The translations under genes and the position numbers were made by a program. DNA of 64,000 bases from Siphonodentalium dalli (lineage: Eukaryota; Mollusca; Scaphopoda; Gadilida; Siphonodentaliidae): assembly GCA_032622095.1 (NCBI GenBank), contig CP136063.1, positions 120,240,723 to 120,304,722 on the forward strand, read 5' to 3'. The notes below the pieces were generated by a model that worked only from the letters and a program-made list of their open reading frames with translations, ran no database searches and had not been told where the DNA came from. Below are positions 1-12,399 of the stretch, one piece after another (the first letter of the stretch is position 1; the number at the start of each line of letters is the position of its first letter).

Positions 1-284
1 CCAAGCCACTAGAATGCCAATATTAGAAAATATTTTATCCACCCCTTGAGTTGGTACAGTCTACATGTATTTTTCAGCTTTAAAACGCGTCACATTGTCC
101 CCAGATGAACTGGGCATCGCCAGATCACCCATCTAACTGATAAATACCAATTTGGTATTACCATACTAGATATATTTCTTCCCATGATAATTTATTGGAA
201 AAAGTATGAACATATTGAAGTGTACATTTCGTTAACCCAGCTATTTTCAGTTCTGACACGAAAATCCATAAGCCATAACTCTGT

Positions 285-407
285 TTAACCCTTTGAGTGC
301 CAGGTCAATTTTTGTATCAACCCATATACCCTGTGCCAATGCATTCTCTTATATATGCGAGTCGACCATTGGTCGCCTCGCATATATAAGAGAATGCATT
401 GGCCTAA

Positions 408-448
<41 letters not shown>

Positions 449-543
449 TTTACAATTTTAATAATTTATTCTTATATTCTTTAACAGACTTATTTTGTAG
501 GTTTAGGGCCGATGAGATCGGCCCCTGGCACTCAAAGGGTTAA
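285..543. mobile_element. TTAA-flanked MITE (piggyBac-like)
   Basis: The body 289-539 starts CCCTTTGAGTGCCAGG and ends CCTGGCACTCAAAGGG, with TTAA immediately outside each end (285-288 and 540-543). TTAA duplications with CCC termini fit piggyBac-derived MITEs. The interior carries a 67-nt hairpin (336-402) and a 30-nt T tract (411-440). No coding capacity. Confidence 0.8.
336..402. repeat. 26-bp-stem hairpin, copy 1
   Basis: CCAATGCATTCTCTTATATA... (336-361) pairs perfectly with 377-402 over 26 bp; the 15-nt loop contains its own palindrome CGACCATTGGTCG. Two more copies lie at 58.17-58.38 kb. Confidence 0.85.
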
Positions 544-549
544 AATATA

Positions 550-1358
550 AAAAAATGGATCAAACCCAAATTCGAAATCTATCTGTATTTTGGGCTGAGA
601 AATTCACATACAAAATTTACATACATCTCAATAAAATGAGATATATCAGATGAAAGGTATTTCTGCTAAGTATAAGGAATGTTGAGAATTAAGGGTTCAT
701 TTTAACCACAAAAATCCATACAAGTGAAAGAGATATAATAGGAGAATGATTACATGAAAAATATACAAAAGCATAAAATTGATGACAAGGGTTAACACTT
801 TTAACTCAATAAAATTAGGTACAGGTATGTCACTGGAACACTGCATTGATATCCTAAACCAGAGAGCTGTATGGAAATACAATAAACAACAGATGGTTCT
901 CTGTCCAATTACACCTTCCAGCTTACACTGTGCCCTGACAATATGATGGCTAAAAATAACTCTAATTTCCAATAATACAAGTTAATCTATTCTCTCTCTC
1001 AGTGCTAACTGATATCACAGGGGTTAGCTGCTATGGTTCTACATGATAAGCATAAAAATATCGAATCTGTTCAATCCTTTTTTTAGTTATCGTAGCATCC
1101 ATGAATTCTAAGTCGAAAGACTCCGTAAAAAAAACTTGGATCAAACCCATATTCGAACTCGATCTGTATTTCGGTCTGAGAAACTCATATACAAAATTTA
1201 GTTCCGATCGGATAGAAAATATTTGAGTTATCGCACCATGCGTAAAGTGTCCACGGACAGACAGACAGATGGACGGACGGACGGACGGACACACGACGAG
1301 TGGTCAATCCGGACATCGACATTATGTTTACCATACTATGGTATGGGTAAACATAAAA
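550..1358 (+). repeat. pearl-like family A copy
   Basis: A fragment at about 553-625 and a fuller end at 1080-1358 contain ATTCGAACTCGATCTGTATT, AAATTTAGTTCCGATCGGAT, the microsatellite (ACGG)n at about 1257-1290, then GAGTGGTCAATCCGGACATC and a terminal palindrome at 1326-1352 (GTTTACCATAC, ATGG, TATGGGTAAAC). The 430 bp between the two parts is unassigned. Confidence 0.65.
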
Positions 1359-1899
1359 AGCCAAATTGCACAACAGCTTCAAGGAGTGGATAAAGTGACA
1401 AGTTTTGAATTGGGATTTCCAAAACATCTCTGGAGCACAAGTTACCAGTATATATGAAGCATTTGTTCTGGAAACTAAACTAATGCAGGTATATCATTGA
1501 ACAATCATGAATATAAACTTGCGGTAGACTCAGGTAGACTAGGTAAATTATAATTTTTTGCTAAAAAATCTATTTTGATAATTTTTTCCGGGAATTTATA
1601 CAACACTTGGCCTACTCTGGAGAAATCAACATAAAATTCAAATATAAATACACTACCATTCTAATAGAATAATTTACAAGCCGACAAATATCTATTAATT
1701 TTACTATCACATTAAGTCACAGCTGGAAACATTTGTAACTCTGTATCTTTTCTTCTTGGATTTGCATGGAAATCCTCATTCAAATTTGGCCATTTGGCAG
1801 ACCAGAGAGATATTAAACAGTTTTTTTTTAAATACGGTACCGGTAGTTTATTGTGCAAGATGTACATTGACATATCACCAGATCCAGGCAATAGGCAAG

Positions 1900-2205
1900 C
1901 CTATATAAGCCCGGACCAATCAACAGAAAATAACATAACATTACATAACGTGACCAACACAAAAGTGCAAAAGTGCAAACACTGACCAGCGATGTATATA
2001 TATCTCATTTACGTCCATGCACTGACACTCAGGGGATACAGATGTCTAGATCAACCGGATGAGGGACATTTCAAATGAGCCAGGACCCATCAACAGAAAA
2101 TAACATAACATTACATAACGTGACCAACACAAAAGTGCAAACACTGACACTCAGGGGATACAGATGTCTAGATCAACCGAATGAGGGACATTTCAGATGG
2201 TTGTG
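1900..2205 (+). repeat. local direct duplication
   Basis: ATCAACAGAAAATAACATAA...CAACACAAAAGTGCAA occurs at about 1919 and 2090; ACTGACACTCAGGGGATACA...GAGGGACATTTCA occurs at about 2021 and 2143. A segmental tandem duplication with an indel between copies. Confidence 0.75.
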
Positions 2206-2449
2206 GGGAATTTGAGCAGTAAAGGTGGACTCTGATAAAAAGATGTAACATTAAATCATATGACATGTATTTAGTATGAACTCATAATCTCATATTGAAT
2301 CTATTAGTGGATTTAAAATATTCACGTACTATCTTACAAATGTCACAATTCATCTTAAAGCCCAGTGCAGGATCACCAAACAGAAGAATTTCAATGGTTA
2401 TGCTCACAAACAATTCATGTAATCTTTTAAATAAAGCTTCTCTTTGTTG

Positions 2450-2680
2450 ACTTATAACGAGAGGCCGATCACGATCGGCAGATGTTTAACCCATACCTTG
2501 GCGATAGCGATCTTTTTATGAGTGCAAGAATTTCAACAATTCACAGCGTACTATTATTTATTAGTTTCATAGTGGAATCAGACATATTGAGCAACTTGCT
2601 CATTTAAACACAATAGGAAGATGGATATGACATTCGATTTCAACCTATTGGGTCACTCCAACAGAGATACATGTATGTGT
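2450..2680 (+). repeat. repeat with GAGGCCGATCACGATCGGC end, copy 1
   Basis: ACGAGAGGCCGATCACGATC followed by GGCAGATG and CCTTGGCGATAG is shared with 7.52 kb (same strand) and 47.21-47.25 kb (opposite strand). This copy diverges after about 70 bp. Confidence 0.55.
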
Positions 2681-2859
2681 GATAGATTGATAAAGATAAT
2701 TATACCCAAACACAGTCAGACAGATGCACCATAGCTGTTAAAGATATAATTGTTACAATATTAACATCATAATAACTCTATTTATTTAATTCTTACAATG
2801 GAACCTGAGTCATAACAGATTATGTTGTTGTGTTAGCTGCATAGTAAAAGTTATGGGAT

Positions 2860-4440
2860 GATTGAGATTAGAGACCAACAAACACCTGAACATCTATATA
2901 AGTGAGGGGTGTATAGACCTTGATATTAAATATGATTGATAATGGTTGGATATAAAATATTTTAATACAGAATTATCAGATAACTAAAGGAGAGATATGA
3001 GAAGGGTCAAATTGAAAATATTAGAGTCATAACATTGGATCGCGTACAGTATACATGTACCTATGGTTAATTTTATTCTAAGCTGATCATTGGAAAGATA
3101 CAATGTCTGTAACAGCAGAAATATTATTAAATATTGGGTTAATATTCTCAAAACCATTCAATCAATACCAAAATCTATACGCATGAAGAATGTATCACAA
3201 TCAACCTGAATGAGATTATAAAAGTGATTGGGTGAAAAATATTTGACCAAAAAGTCAGCTTCAAGAATACCAGAACCATTATTATTATCCTGCAGCCCAA
3301 ATGCAATAGAGGGAATTTCAAAATAAGATATATCCTCAAATGATGAATATTCAATTGGTGGCTTATAATTAATATTAATTCTTAGTGAACCTGGCCTAAG
3401 GCGAAAGAGATAATTTAAAATCTGCGTATCAGATATTATGTGTCTATGGAATAGGTTAATTTTAATCCTGAAATACATGCAAGTGAAAAGTGGATCACGA
3501 TCAACCTGGACATAGAATAGGAGAATGAACATATGATGTGTGGAGAGTGTTAATCATTTTCAATGACATCATATGATGGAACTAATGTGTGGATAAATTG
3601 TTTTCTCAAGATAAGACAACAGTGTCTCTGTAAACAACAATTCTCTAAACAGCCATGCTCCAGAACATCCTTCACATGGACAATGGACTATTTGTATTAA
3701 TGCCATGAACATGTTTCAACAGGTTGGGTTAAATTACTATTGCACACAAACTGGAGTAAAGTATCATCAATCACTTAAATTTGACAGCTCTGGGAGCAGC
3801 AGTGGTTTAGCAAAGAGTATCAGTGTCATTTTCTGATCCCAATAAAGCAGATTACTGTGTAAAGTTGTTTGTCTTAAATTCTCACAGGGCATATACAATA
3901 GGTAGTAAATTACTTGAATTATAAAGGGCCATAACTCTGTTAAAATATATCGGATCAAACCCAAATTTGAACTTGATCTGTATTTCGGGGTGAGGACCAC
4001 ATGTACCAAATTTGGTGTAGATCAGATGAAAAATGTTTTGAGTTCTAAGTAAAAATAAGTTTGAAAAGGGTTAATTAAACGATACCAAAAACCATACAGA
4101 TAAAGAACGTGCTAAGAAAAACCTTGGTAAGAAATATGAGGCATATCAGAAGAAAACAGTTTGACTTAGATGGATCAGATAGCATTTGTGTGCAGGGTTA
4201 ATTATTTTCTAAACCGATCAACCGATCGATACCAAAAACTATACAGGTGAGGGGTGTGTCATTATAAACCTACATATCAAATATGAAAACAATCGGACAA
4301 AAAATAATTTGGTTACAGCATCGGATAGCTCATGCCTATGTGCGGATGCAAAGTGTTAATAATTTCTAAACCGATCAACCGATCGATACCAAAAACTATA
4401 CAGGTGAGGAGTGTGTCATCATAAACATGGGAGTAAAAAA
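2860..4440 (+). repeat. modular repeat with ACCGATCGATACCAAAAAC cores
   Basis: A second modular family just upstream of, and partly interleaved with, a family A copy. CTAAACCGATCAACCGATCG occurs at 4211 and 4367, 156 bp apart, followed by ATACAGGTGAGG(G/A)GTGTGTCAT. Diverged copies extend back to about 2.9 kb. The 124-codon minus-strand frame at 3158-3532 lies inside this material and is not a gene. Confidence 0.5.
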
Positions 4441-5090
4441 TAACTCTAATTCCCATAATACAGATTTACTGCTCTCAGAGCTAAACTGATACCACTGGTA
4501 ATTAATTGTAGACTGCTATGGTTATCTGTTCAATTCTTAGTTGAAAAAGGGCCATAACTCTGGTATAAAATGTTGGATATAACCCATATTCAAACTCGAT
4601 CTGTATTTTGAGTTGAGAAACTCGCATACCAAATTTGGTTCCGATCAGATAAAAAAAAATATTGAGTTATGGCAGCATGCATGAATTCTAAGTCGAAAAA
4701 GGGCCATAACTCCATTGAAAAATATCGGATCAAACCCATATTCGAACTCGATCTGTATTTTGGTCCGAGAAACTTGCATACCAAATTTGATTCTGATCAG
4801 ATAAAATTTTTTTGAGTTATGGTAGCATGCATGAATTCTAAGTCGAAAAAGGGCCATAACTCCGTGAAAAAAACTCGGATCGAACCCATATTCGAACTCG
4901 ATCTGTATTTGGTGCTGAGAAATTCATATACAAAATTTGGTTCCGATCAGATATAAAATGTTCGAGTTATCGCACCATGCGTAAAGTGTCTACAGACAGA
5001 CAGACGGACGGACGGACGGACTAACGACGAGTGGTCAATCCGGGCAACGACACTATGTTTACCATACTATGGTATGGGCAAACATAAAAA
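3930..5090 (+). repeat. pearl-like family A copy with three tandem cores
   Basis: Core units start at GGGCCATAACTC near 4549, 4701 and 4851, a period of about 151 bp. Each contains CATATTCGAACTCGATCTGT, ACCAAATTTGGTTCCGATCA and GAGTTATGGCAGCATGCATG. The copy ends with CGGACGGACGGACGGACT, GAGTGGTCAATCCGGGCAAC and the terminal palindrome at 5057-5083. Confidence 0.75.
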
Positions 5091-5249
5091 GGACAGTAGA
5101 AAAAGTTATGCTCAACATCTTCATACCTATTTCCACAACTATAACTAGGATCATCAGTAAGAAACCTCAAAAGTTTTTGTCTTTTGAGAATTTAATTCAC
5201 TACAAGGGTTTCTAATTTTCTAATTATAAACAGTTGACATCATTAAAGG

Positions 5250-5630
5250 GACTCAAGGCACTCATAGTGGTTAATGTGCAAACAGTCTGTAAAATATCAC
5301 CACCAAGAAGAATATGGAGAAATGGATAAACTATATTAATTATTAATAGCTCTCCAATAAGCAAAATGTTTCATGTTGAAACCATTATAAAAACAAAACT
5401 GTTACAGTGATTTGTCAACAAACATCGCTAGTTGTGTAGTAAGTTAAAATATTTTAGTCTAAATAAGATTTTCATAATAATTTTCAATACTTCGACATTT
5501 TCCAATGTTTGCTGTCAGTTGTGATTAAACTTTGGTATTTATTAAAGTGGACTAAATTGACTTTGATCTGCAATGTCACTTTAACAGTAATGCTTGCATA
5601 ACAATGGTTTTGATATGAGAAATAGAGGAT
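5250..5630 (+). repeat. interspersed repeat, three copies in window (copy 1)
   Basis: Shares AACTGTTACAGTGATTTGTC, AACAAACATCGCTA and TTTGGTA(T/C)... with copies at about 7.06-7.51 kb and 57.76-58.11 kb, including a start near ctcaaggcactcat. Boundaries uncertain. Confidence 0.55.
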
Positions 5631-5770
5631 CTCACATGAGTTTCTATTTTATACGGAATTTATCAACCGAGTTCACTAAATTCGATTTGAGCCGAGGTTT
5701 ACCGAGGCTCAAATAGAATTTAGAGGACGAGGTTGATAAATTACATATAAAATAGGACGAGTGTGAGATA
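5630..5770. repeat. long hairpin MITE (about 65-bp imperfect stem)
   Basis: TCTCACATGAGTTTCTATTT...AATTTATCAACC...CTAAATTC...TTTGAGCC on the left pairs with GGCTCAAATAGAATTTAG...GGTTGATAAATT...AAATAGGACGAGTGTGAGA on the right. No coding sequence. Confidence 0.7.
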
Positions 5771-5789
5771 CCTTTTATCACATGATCAA

Positions 5790-6758
5790 ATAAACCAGAA
5801 GCAACGCGAAATATTCATCGAAAACAACAATCATAAACTACAGCGATCGTAAGTTATTTGAAGAACGCTGTGACGTCATCGCACGCGCTGATATTAAACG
5901 TGTCTATTACCGATAATTATGAAACTGCTTTTATGGCCAAATTATGTGATAAATATAGTTATTTGAGAGTTATAAATAATGGAAATAAGAAAAGTTGTTC
6001 TATTATTACATGTACTTGTTGATATTTGTTTTACATACTTTTATTAAATTTTATGTTATTTCTCATGAACCAATTTTGTAGGCCAATTTTAGGCCATGAA
6101 CCAATTTTGAGGGCCTTTAGAATATAGAACACTGAGATACTTATGTAGCACACTGAGAGGTCTCCATTTACACTAAGAGGCCACGAATCAGTTGGTCAGG
6201 ATTAATTGACCCAATAGATATTCAAACACAAATATTCAAAATGCACACTTCAAGCTCACCTGGTTAAGAATTGCTATCCAATATTTCCAAAAAAATCCTA
6301 ATTCCTTAATTTTTCCAATAAGATTAAAGGCTTAAATAATTATCACAAACTCTTGCTCCAATTAACACAGTTGAGTGAGCTCTCTTACAATTATAGAGCA
6401 CACAGCAGGGAATCACCATTGAGGGCCACCAGCAATCCTGTCACGCAAGACATGAGGACTATCAACTATCCTGCACGCAATACACAGTATCAATAAATAT
6501 TTAATTGATAATCAATATATGGAAATTATACTCAGAGGGCTGTGTTGACAATAACTATTTCAACAACGCATGGGCAACAAATTCTATAATTCATGTCCTT
6601 TTAAATACCATACCTCAATATCTAAATTTATGGTCTTTAATTTTTATTTGAATTGGGTTTATACATACACCGGTAGTACATGAATATACTGTTTATAAAT
6701 CAATTTTAATTCAATGTATAGAATTAGCAACTAAATAATCTTCAACAATGAGAGAATC
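5790..6758. other. intergenic, nothing recognised
   Basis: AT-rich. Contains one TGACGTCA-type motif (about 5.87 kb). No coding sequence or repeat pair found. Confidence 0.4.
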
Positions 6759-7041
6759 TTAAAGGCAAGGATGGCCTTCGTTTAAATAGTATGTTATTGT
6801 CAAGTTATTTAAACAAAAGCCAGGTTCTGTAACATTTTTGGCTTTTCTTTACATACCAAAGGTTAGGAACTTGATGATAACATAATCTTTATACATTGTT
6901 TATGATTGTTACAGGCTTACAGCTGATTATTATAAGAACAAAGTCTGTCTATATTTGAATAATCTTCCTGTTTGTGGCAGTTCTAATGGATGTGACTATT
7001 TTAACAGTAATACCCAACGTGAAGGCCATCCTTGCCTTTAA
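6759..7041. mobile_element. 275-bp TTAA-flanked MITE
   Basis: Body 6763-7037 begins AGGCAAGGATGGCCTTCGT and ends GAAGGCCATCCTTGCCT, with TTAA at 6759-6762 and 7038-7041. Perfect terminal inverted repeats of at least 17 bp. No coding sequence. Confidence 0.8.
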
Positions 7042-7059
7042 AGGGGCCCAAGGCACTCA

Positions 7060-7510
7060 TATTGGGTAAATGTGCAAAAATGAAAACATGAAGAAATATA
7101 TTAACTTCGGTCTTATAGAATTACTAATTGCTCTCCAACAATGAAATTGGCGTGTTGAAACCATTGTTATGTAAACGAGTCTGTTACAGTGATTTGTCAA
7201 CAAACATCGCTGATTGCATATTAAGTTCAAATATTTATAGTCTAAATACAGTTCTTATATTCATTATCGACATTTCTCCATTGTCAAAAGGTAAACAACT
7301 GTTACAGTGATTTATCAATAAACATCGTAATAAGTCTGAATATGATTTTCAATACATTTTTCAATGCTTGGACCTTTTACAATGTTTACCATCAAGTTTT
7401 GATTAACTTTGGTACTGGTATCTAATTGGACTTTGACTGGTAAATGCCATTTTAACATTAATGTTTACATAACAATGGTTTCAAAATGAAAACATCTTGT
7501 TATTGGAGTG
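7060..7510 (+). repeat. interspersed repeat, copy 2
   Basis: Contains TGTTACAGTGATTTGTCAAC twice (about 7.18 and 7.29 kb), so the copy has an internal partial duplication. Related to 5.25 kb and 57.76 kb. Confidence 0.55.
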
Positions 7511-7514
7511 TTAT

Positions 7515-7730
7515 TTAACGAGAGGCCGATCACGATCGGCAGATGTTAACCCATCCCTTGGCGATAGTAAATTACTATGATCGGAATTATATATGAGAGT
7601 TTTGATGTTGAATTATAGAGTATACTGTTTTATGTACTATTATAGACAAATGTACATAACACAAATTATTGGAATTTATGGGTCACTCACATTTATATAA
7701 GAGAATGCACTGGTACAGGATCTGAAATTC
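7515..7730 (+). repeat. repeat with GAGGCCGATCACGATCGGC end, copy 2
   Basis: Matches the 47.05-47.26 kb copy along its length in inverted orientation (e.g. TTGAATTATAGAGTATACTG, ACACAAATTATTGGAAT). Confidence 0.6.
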
Positions 7731-8139
7731 TGCACCACCACAGCCTTGGGTTAAATGTGAATGGTGACCTGGACATGGAATACTTTGGTTAAGAGAGTCC
7801 AATTTAAGATTAAATGATAATGTATCAAATTCTACCAACAACAGCCATCAAGATAAAACACCTCACTGCTAACCCATTAATATCAATTATATAGCAGAGC
7901 TGTCAACAAATCACAGGCATTGTTTTAAATGTTGAAGGCAGGCATCTCTATTAAACCAATAATATTTATAATCACCTCAGACCATCTGTAGAGTGATATA
8001 CTCAGCTGTGCAATGCAGCACAGATGTTCTAGTCTACTGTTAATATCATGTGATGTGTATTGTTGAAACTCTTTTTAAATTAGATACCATAGCTTTCTCT
8101 ATCCGCAAATTCGCATAAGAGACATCAGAAAATAATATA

Positions 8140-11100
8140 GCCTTATCTAGTGCTGGGCGGTTTCCCGATTAATCGACAATACCCGGTTAAAATTTCAATA
8201 TCGTCAGTAATATCATCTAATCTAAAAATGAAAGTGTCAATGACACTGTAGCTCAACTTGGAAAGGGAACAATTTAATGTATTACAGTCAATGGAGCGAT
8301 TAGGAATGTGGAAAGTTGAATGTCTAATACTAGTTTATAGACATGAAGAGAAAAGTAAAATCCAAGATGGCTGCTGGCGGCCATGTTTTCGGCCGAATGA
8401 CCCCAAAATGATTGTATCCCATCTACATGTCATCGTTAACATCCATGACAAATTTTATGATGATCAGACTAAAGGTACGACCTGTAGCCTATGCTAAAGA
8501 ATTTAGTCATACAAAGAGTAAAATCCAAGATGGCTGCTGGCGGCCATGTTTTTTGGCCGAATGACACCAAAATGACTCGTTCCCATCTACATGTCATTAT
8601 TAACATCTATGACAAATTTTATGACGATCAGACTAAAGGTACGACCTGTAGCCCATGCTAAAGAATTTAGTCATACAAAGAGTAAAATCCAATATTAACA
8701 ACCATGACAAATTTCATGATGATCAGACGAACAGTACGACCTGTGGCCCATGCTAATGGATTAAATTTTGAAATCCAAGATGGCCACTGGCGGCCATGAT
8801 TTTTGTCCGAATGACCCCAAAATGACTCGTTCCCATTTACATTCCAATTTCAACAGCCATGACAAATTTTATGATGATCAGACTAAATGTACGACCTGTA
8901 GCCCATGCTAAAGGATTTAGTCATACAAAGAGTAAAATCAAAGATGGCTGCTGGCGGCCATGTTTTTCTGCCGAATGACCCCAAAATTACTCGTTCCCAT
9001 TTACATTCCAATTTCAACAGCCATGACAAATTTTATGATGATCAGACCTGTAGCCCGTGCTAAAGGATTTAGTCATACAAAGAGTAAAATCAAAGATGGC
9101 TGCTGGCGGCCATGTTTTTCTGCCGAATGACCCCAAAATGACTCGTTCCCATCTACATGTCATTATTAACATTCACGACAAATTTTATGATGATCAGACT
9201 AAAGGTACAACCTGTAGCCCGTGCTAAAGGATTTAGTCATACAAAGAGTAAAATCCAAGATGGCTGCTGGCGACCATGTTTTTTGGCCGAATGACCCCAA
9301 AATTACTCGTTCCCATCTACATGTCATTGTTAACATCCATGACAAATTTTATGATGATCAGACGAACAGTACGACCTGTGGCCCGTGCTAATGGATTAAA
9401 TTTTGAAATCCAAGATGGCCACTGGCGGCCATGTTTATTGGCCGAATGTCCCCAAAATTACTCGTTCCCATCTACATTCCAATTTCAACAGCCATGACAA
9501 ATTTTATGATGATCAGACTAAAGGTACGGCCTGTAGCCCGTGCTAAAGGATTTAGTCATACAAAGAGTAAAATCCAAGATGGCTGCTGGCGGCCATGTTT
9601 TTTGGCCGATTGACCCCAAAATGACTCGTTCCCATCTACATGTCATTATTAACATTCTTGACAAATTTTATGATGATCAGACTAAAAGTAGGACCTGTAG
9701 CCCGTGCTAAAGGATTTAGTCATACAAAGAGTAAAATCCAAGATGGCTGCTGGCGGCCATGTTTTTTGGCCGAATGACCCCAAAATTACTCGTTCCCATC
9801 TACATGTCAATATTAACATCCATGACAAATTTGATGATGATCAGACTAAAGGTACGACCTGTAGCCCGTGCTAAAGAATTTAGTCATACAAAGAGTAAAA
9901 TCCAAGAAGGCTGCTGGCCGCCATGTTTTTAGGCCGAATGACCCCAAAATTACTCGTTCCCATCTACATGTCAATATTAACATCCATGACAAATTTCATG
10001 ATGATCAGACGAACAGTACGACCTGTGGCCCGTGCTAATGGATTGAATTTTGAAATCCAAGATGGCCGCTGGCAGCCATATTTTTTGTCCGAATGACCCC
10101 AAAATGACTCGTTCCCATCTACATTCCAATTTCAACAGCCATGACAAATTTTATGATGATCGGACTAAAGGTACGACCTGTAGCCCGTGCTAAAGGATTT
10201 AGTCATACAAAGAGTGAAATCAAAGATGCCTGCTGGCGGCCATGTTTTTTGGCCGAATGACCCCAAAATGACTCGTTCCCATCTACATCATATAACATGT
10301 CATTATTAACATTCTTGACAAATTTTATGATGATCAGACTAAAAGTCCGACCTGTAGCCCGTGCTAAAGAATTTAGTCATACAAAGAGTAAAATCCAAGA
10401 TGGCTGCTGGCGGCCATGTTTTTGGGCCGAATGACCCCAAAATTACTCGTTCCCATCTACATGTCAATATTAACATCCATGACAAATTTCATGACGATCA
10501 GACAAACAGTACGCCCTGTAGCCCGTGCTAATGGATTGAATTTTGAAATGCAAGATGGCCACTGGCGGCCATGTTTATTTACCGAATGACCCCAAAATTA
10601 ATCATTCTGGTCTAAATGTTGATGTCAACAGCTATGACAAATTTCATAATGATCCGACCAAAGGTACGACCTGTAGACTGCATTGTTGACGCCTTACGTA
10701 CACACGTACACACGCACACACGCACACACGCACACACGGACGACGGACGACAAAGCCATGGCAATAGCTCAAACTTTACAAAGTAAAGTTGAGCTAATAA
10801 TCGTAATATCGTAGGCAATCAGTGGGTGCCATCCAATCATAAGCGTATATACAAATAAATAGTTTAACTCAAGCCTAAATCGAGTTATTTAAGTTTTAAA
10901 TTCCAACTAAATCCCGTGTCCTGATTTTTTCAATATTCAATCATCACAGGAAACAACGTTTAGAACGACTACGAAATTGGGGGAATATGAAAACCCAGAA
11001 TATGTCTCCCCTTTCGCTCACAATATTACACAAACCCTCCGACTTCCCTGCGAAATATTTATTACAAGAGAATTCACCAAATGAATCGACGACTGATCAG

Positions 11101-11873
11101 GTGATAGATCGATATGAATGTCAGTTATGCCACGCCTCTTCCTTCAGTACAATGATGCACATGCACTGTCAATCAAAATAATAAATGGTCGAAGATACCG
11201 CCCACTTCTCGTCTAGAAGAAACCACTCACTGTGATTGGTTAAAACCAATTGTATAGAATTAGGGCTTCAAACCCGCCCAACAATACTTGGTGTCCTTGC
11301 TTGGCCGAATTCCAAAAGTTATGTACTACGTGTGTTTGGACTTCGCTAAAAGACTGAACCTCGTTGTCAAATTTGTCTTGACGGTAAACCACATTTCCAG
11401 TTGTCAAGCGACGCAAGTGTCATCGGGAATAGCATTATATATTTAGTCAACATAGTTGAACATATCGAATTAGAAAAGTATACTATAGTATAGAACACTT
11501 TTAGTTTTGACATAGACGAGATAATGGTTTTATTAATTACCGGTATATACCAGAATTTGTCAAGTCACCGGAACGAAATTGTCCGAATAGCGGAATTTAA
11601 CCAGTGAATTTACTTTTCATTCCGAATATTGATCGAGCATGAGGTTGTCACTGGTTTGAGTGGTTGTGTACCGGGTATGTTATTCCCGACGTCAACTTGT
11701 CAAAATTAATGACAATGATGTGATTCTAGCAAACAGTGAGAAATTGTTTTCAATTGTTTTCAATTTCTTGTATCTGTTTTAAAAAAAAACGCGATTATAT
11801 CGTTAACCGCGGTTTTAATTTCCAAAAATCGCGGTTTTTATTTTCTTTAATATCGTCCAGACCTAGCCTTATC
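8140..11873. mobile_element. 3.7-kb hAT-like element carrying a tandem-repeat array
   Basis: The body 8148-11865 is flanked by a perfect 8-bp duplication GCCTTATC (8140-8147 and 11866-11873). It begins TAGTGCTGGGCGGTTTCCCG and ends as the complement of TAGGTCTGGACGATATTAAA; the ends are only partly inverted repeats, but the duplication is exact. Most of the left two thirds is an array of 150-170 bp units (8228-10800), itself a separate mobile repeat that apparently inserted or was captured. The remaining 10.8-11.87 kb has no recognisable coding sequence. No transposase found. Confidence 0.7.
8228..10800 (+). repeat. pearl-like tandem array, family B (about 14 units)
   Basis: The array opens with atgaaagtgtcaatgacact and tagctcaacttggaaaggg. 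It then repeats a unit of about 150-170 bp built around AAATCCAAGATGGC(T/C), CTGGCGGCCATG, GGCCGAATGACCCCAAAAT and ATGACAAATTT(T/C)ATGATGATCAGAC. It closes with (ACACGC)n, GGACGACGGACGAC and a terminal palindrome around AGTAAAGTTGAGCTAATA. Two unit types alternate: one with TGCTGG and AACATCCATGAC, the other with CACTGG and TTCAACAGCCATGAC. The layout (unique ends, tandem core, microsatellite) is that of the bivalve pearl/Helentron-associated elements. Short open frames in it are artefacts of the repeat. Confidence 0.8.
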
Positions 11874-12164
11874 AATAGCTAAGTAGTCCAAAGGCATGGG
11901 GTGGAATTGAGAATTGGATTTAATGTCGCTCCAAACAAATTTACCAGTACATAACACAAGATTTTGGACCAATTTAAATAAAATTTGATGTGGTGACTCA
12001 GGGTATCCTTGGAAGAATTATAATGGTGTTTGTTTTTTAAATTTTGCTAACCATAAAAAAAAAATTATTTAAAAACAAAATATTTTATTATATATTTTTT
12101 GTTATTTATTTATTTATTATTTTTTTTTATAAATTGAGCGAGGAATTCAATCTAAAAATTTTTT
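11874..12164. other. intergenic, AT-rich low complexity
   Basis: Poly-A and poly-T tracts at 12.05-12.17 kb; no gene. Confidence 0.6.
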
Positions 12165-12395
12165 TTTATTAAAAATAGTCTGATCAAACCCATATTTGGA
12201 CTTGATCTGTCTTTTGTGCTGGGTAATTCATATACAAAATTTGGTTCTGATCAGATAGAAAATATTTGAGTTATCGCACCATGTGTAAAGTGTCTACGGA
12301 CAGACATACAGACAGGCAGACGGACGTACAACGAGTGGTCAATCCGGACATCGACACTATGTTTACCATACTATGGTATGGGTAAACATAAAAAC
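12165..12395 (+). repeat. pearl-like family A, one-core copy
   Basis: A single core (tgatcaaacccatatttgga) is followed by a degenerate ACAGACAGGCAGACGGACGT microsatellite and the terminal palindrome at 12361-12387. Confidence 0.7.
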
Positions 12396-12399
12396 GAAA

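Noticed and set aside
289-484. 63-codon frame at 293-484
   Set aside because: Translation of the MITE hairpin and T tract.
3158-3532. 124-codon minus-strand frame
   Set aside because: Lies in diverged modular repeat sequence and has no domain, splice context or codon character of a gene.
8258-10818. Several 60-79 codon frames in the family B array
   Set aside because: Same peptide recurs per repeat unit (MTNFMMI...), a by-product of the tandem repeat rather than a gene.
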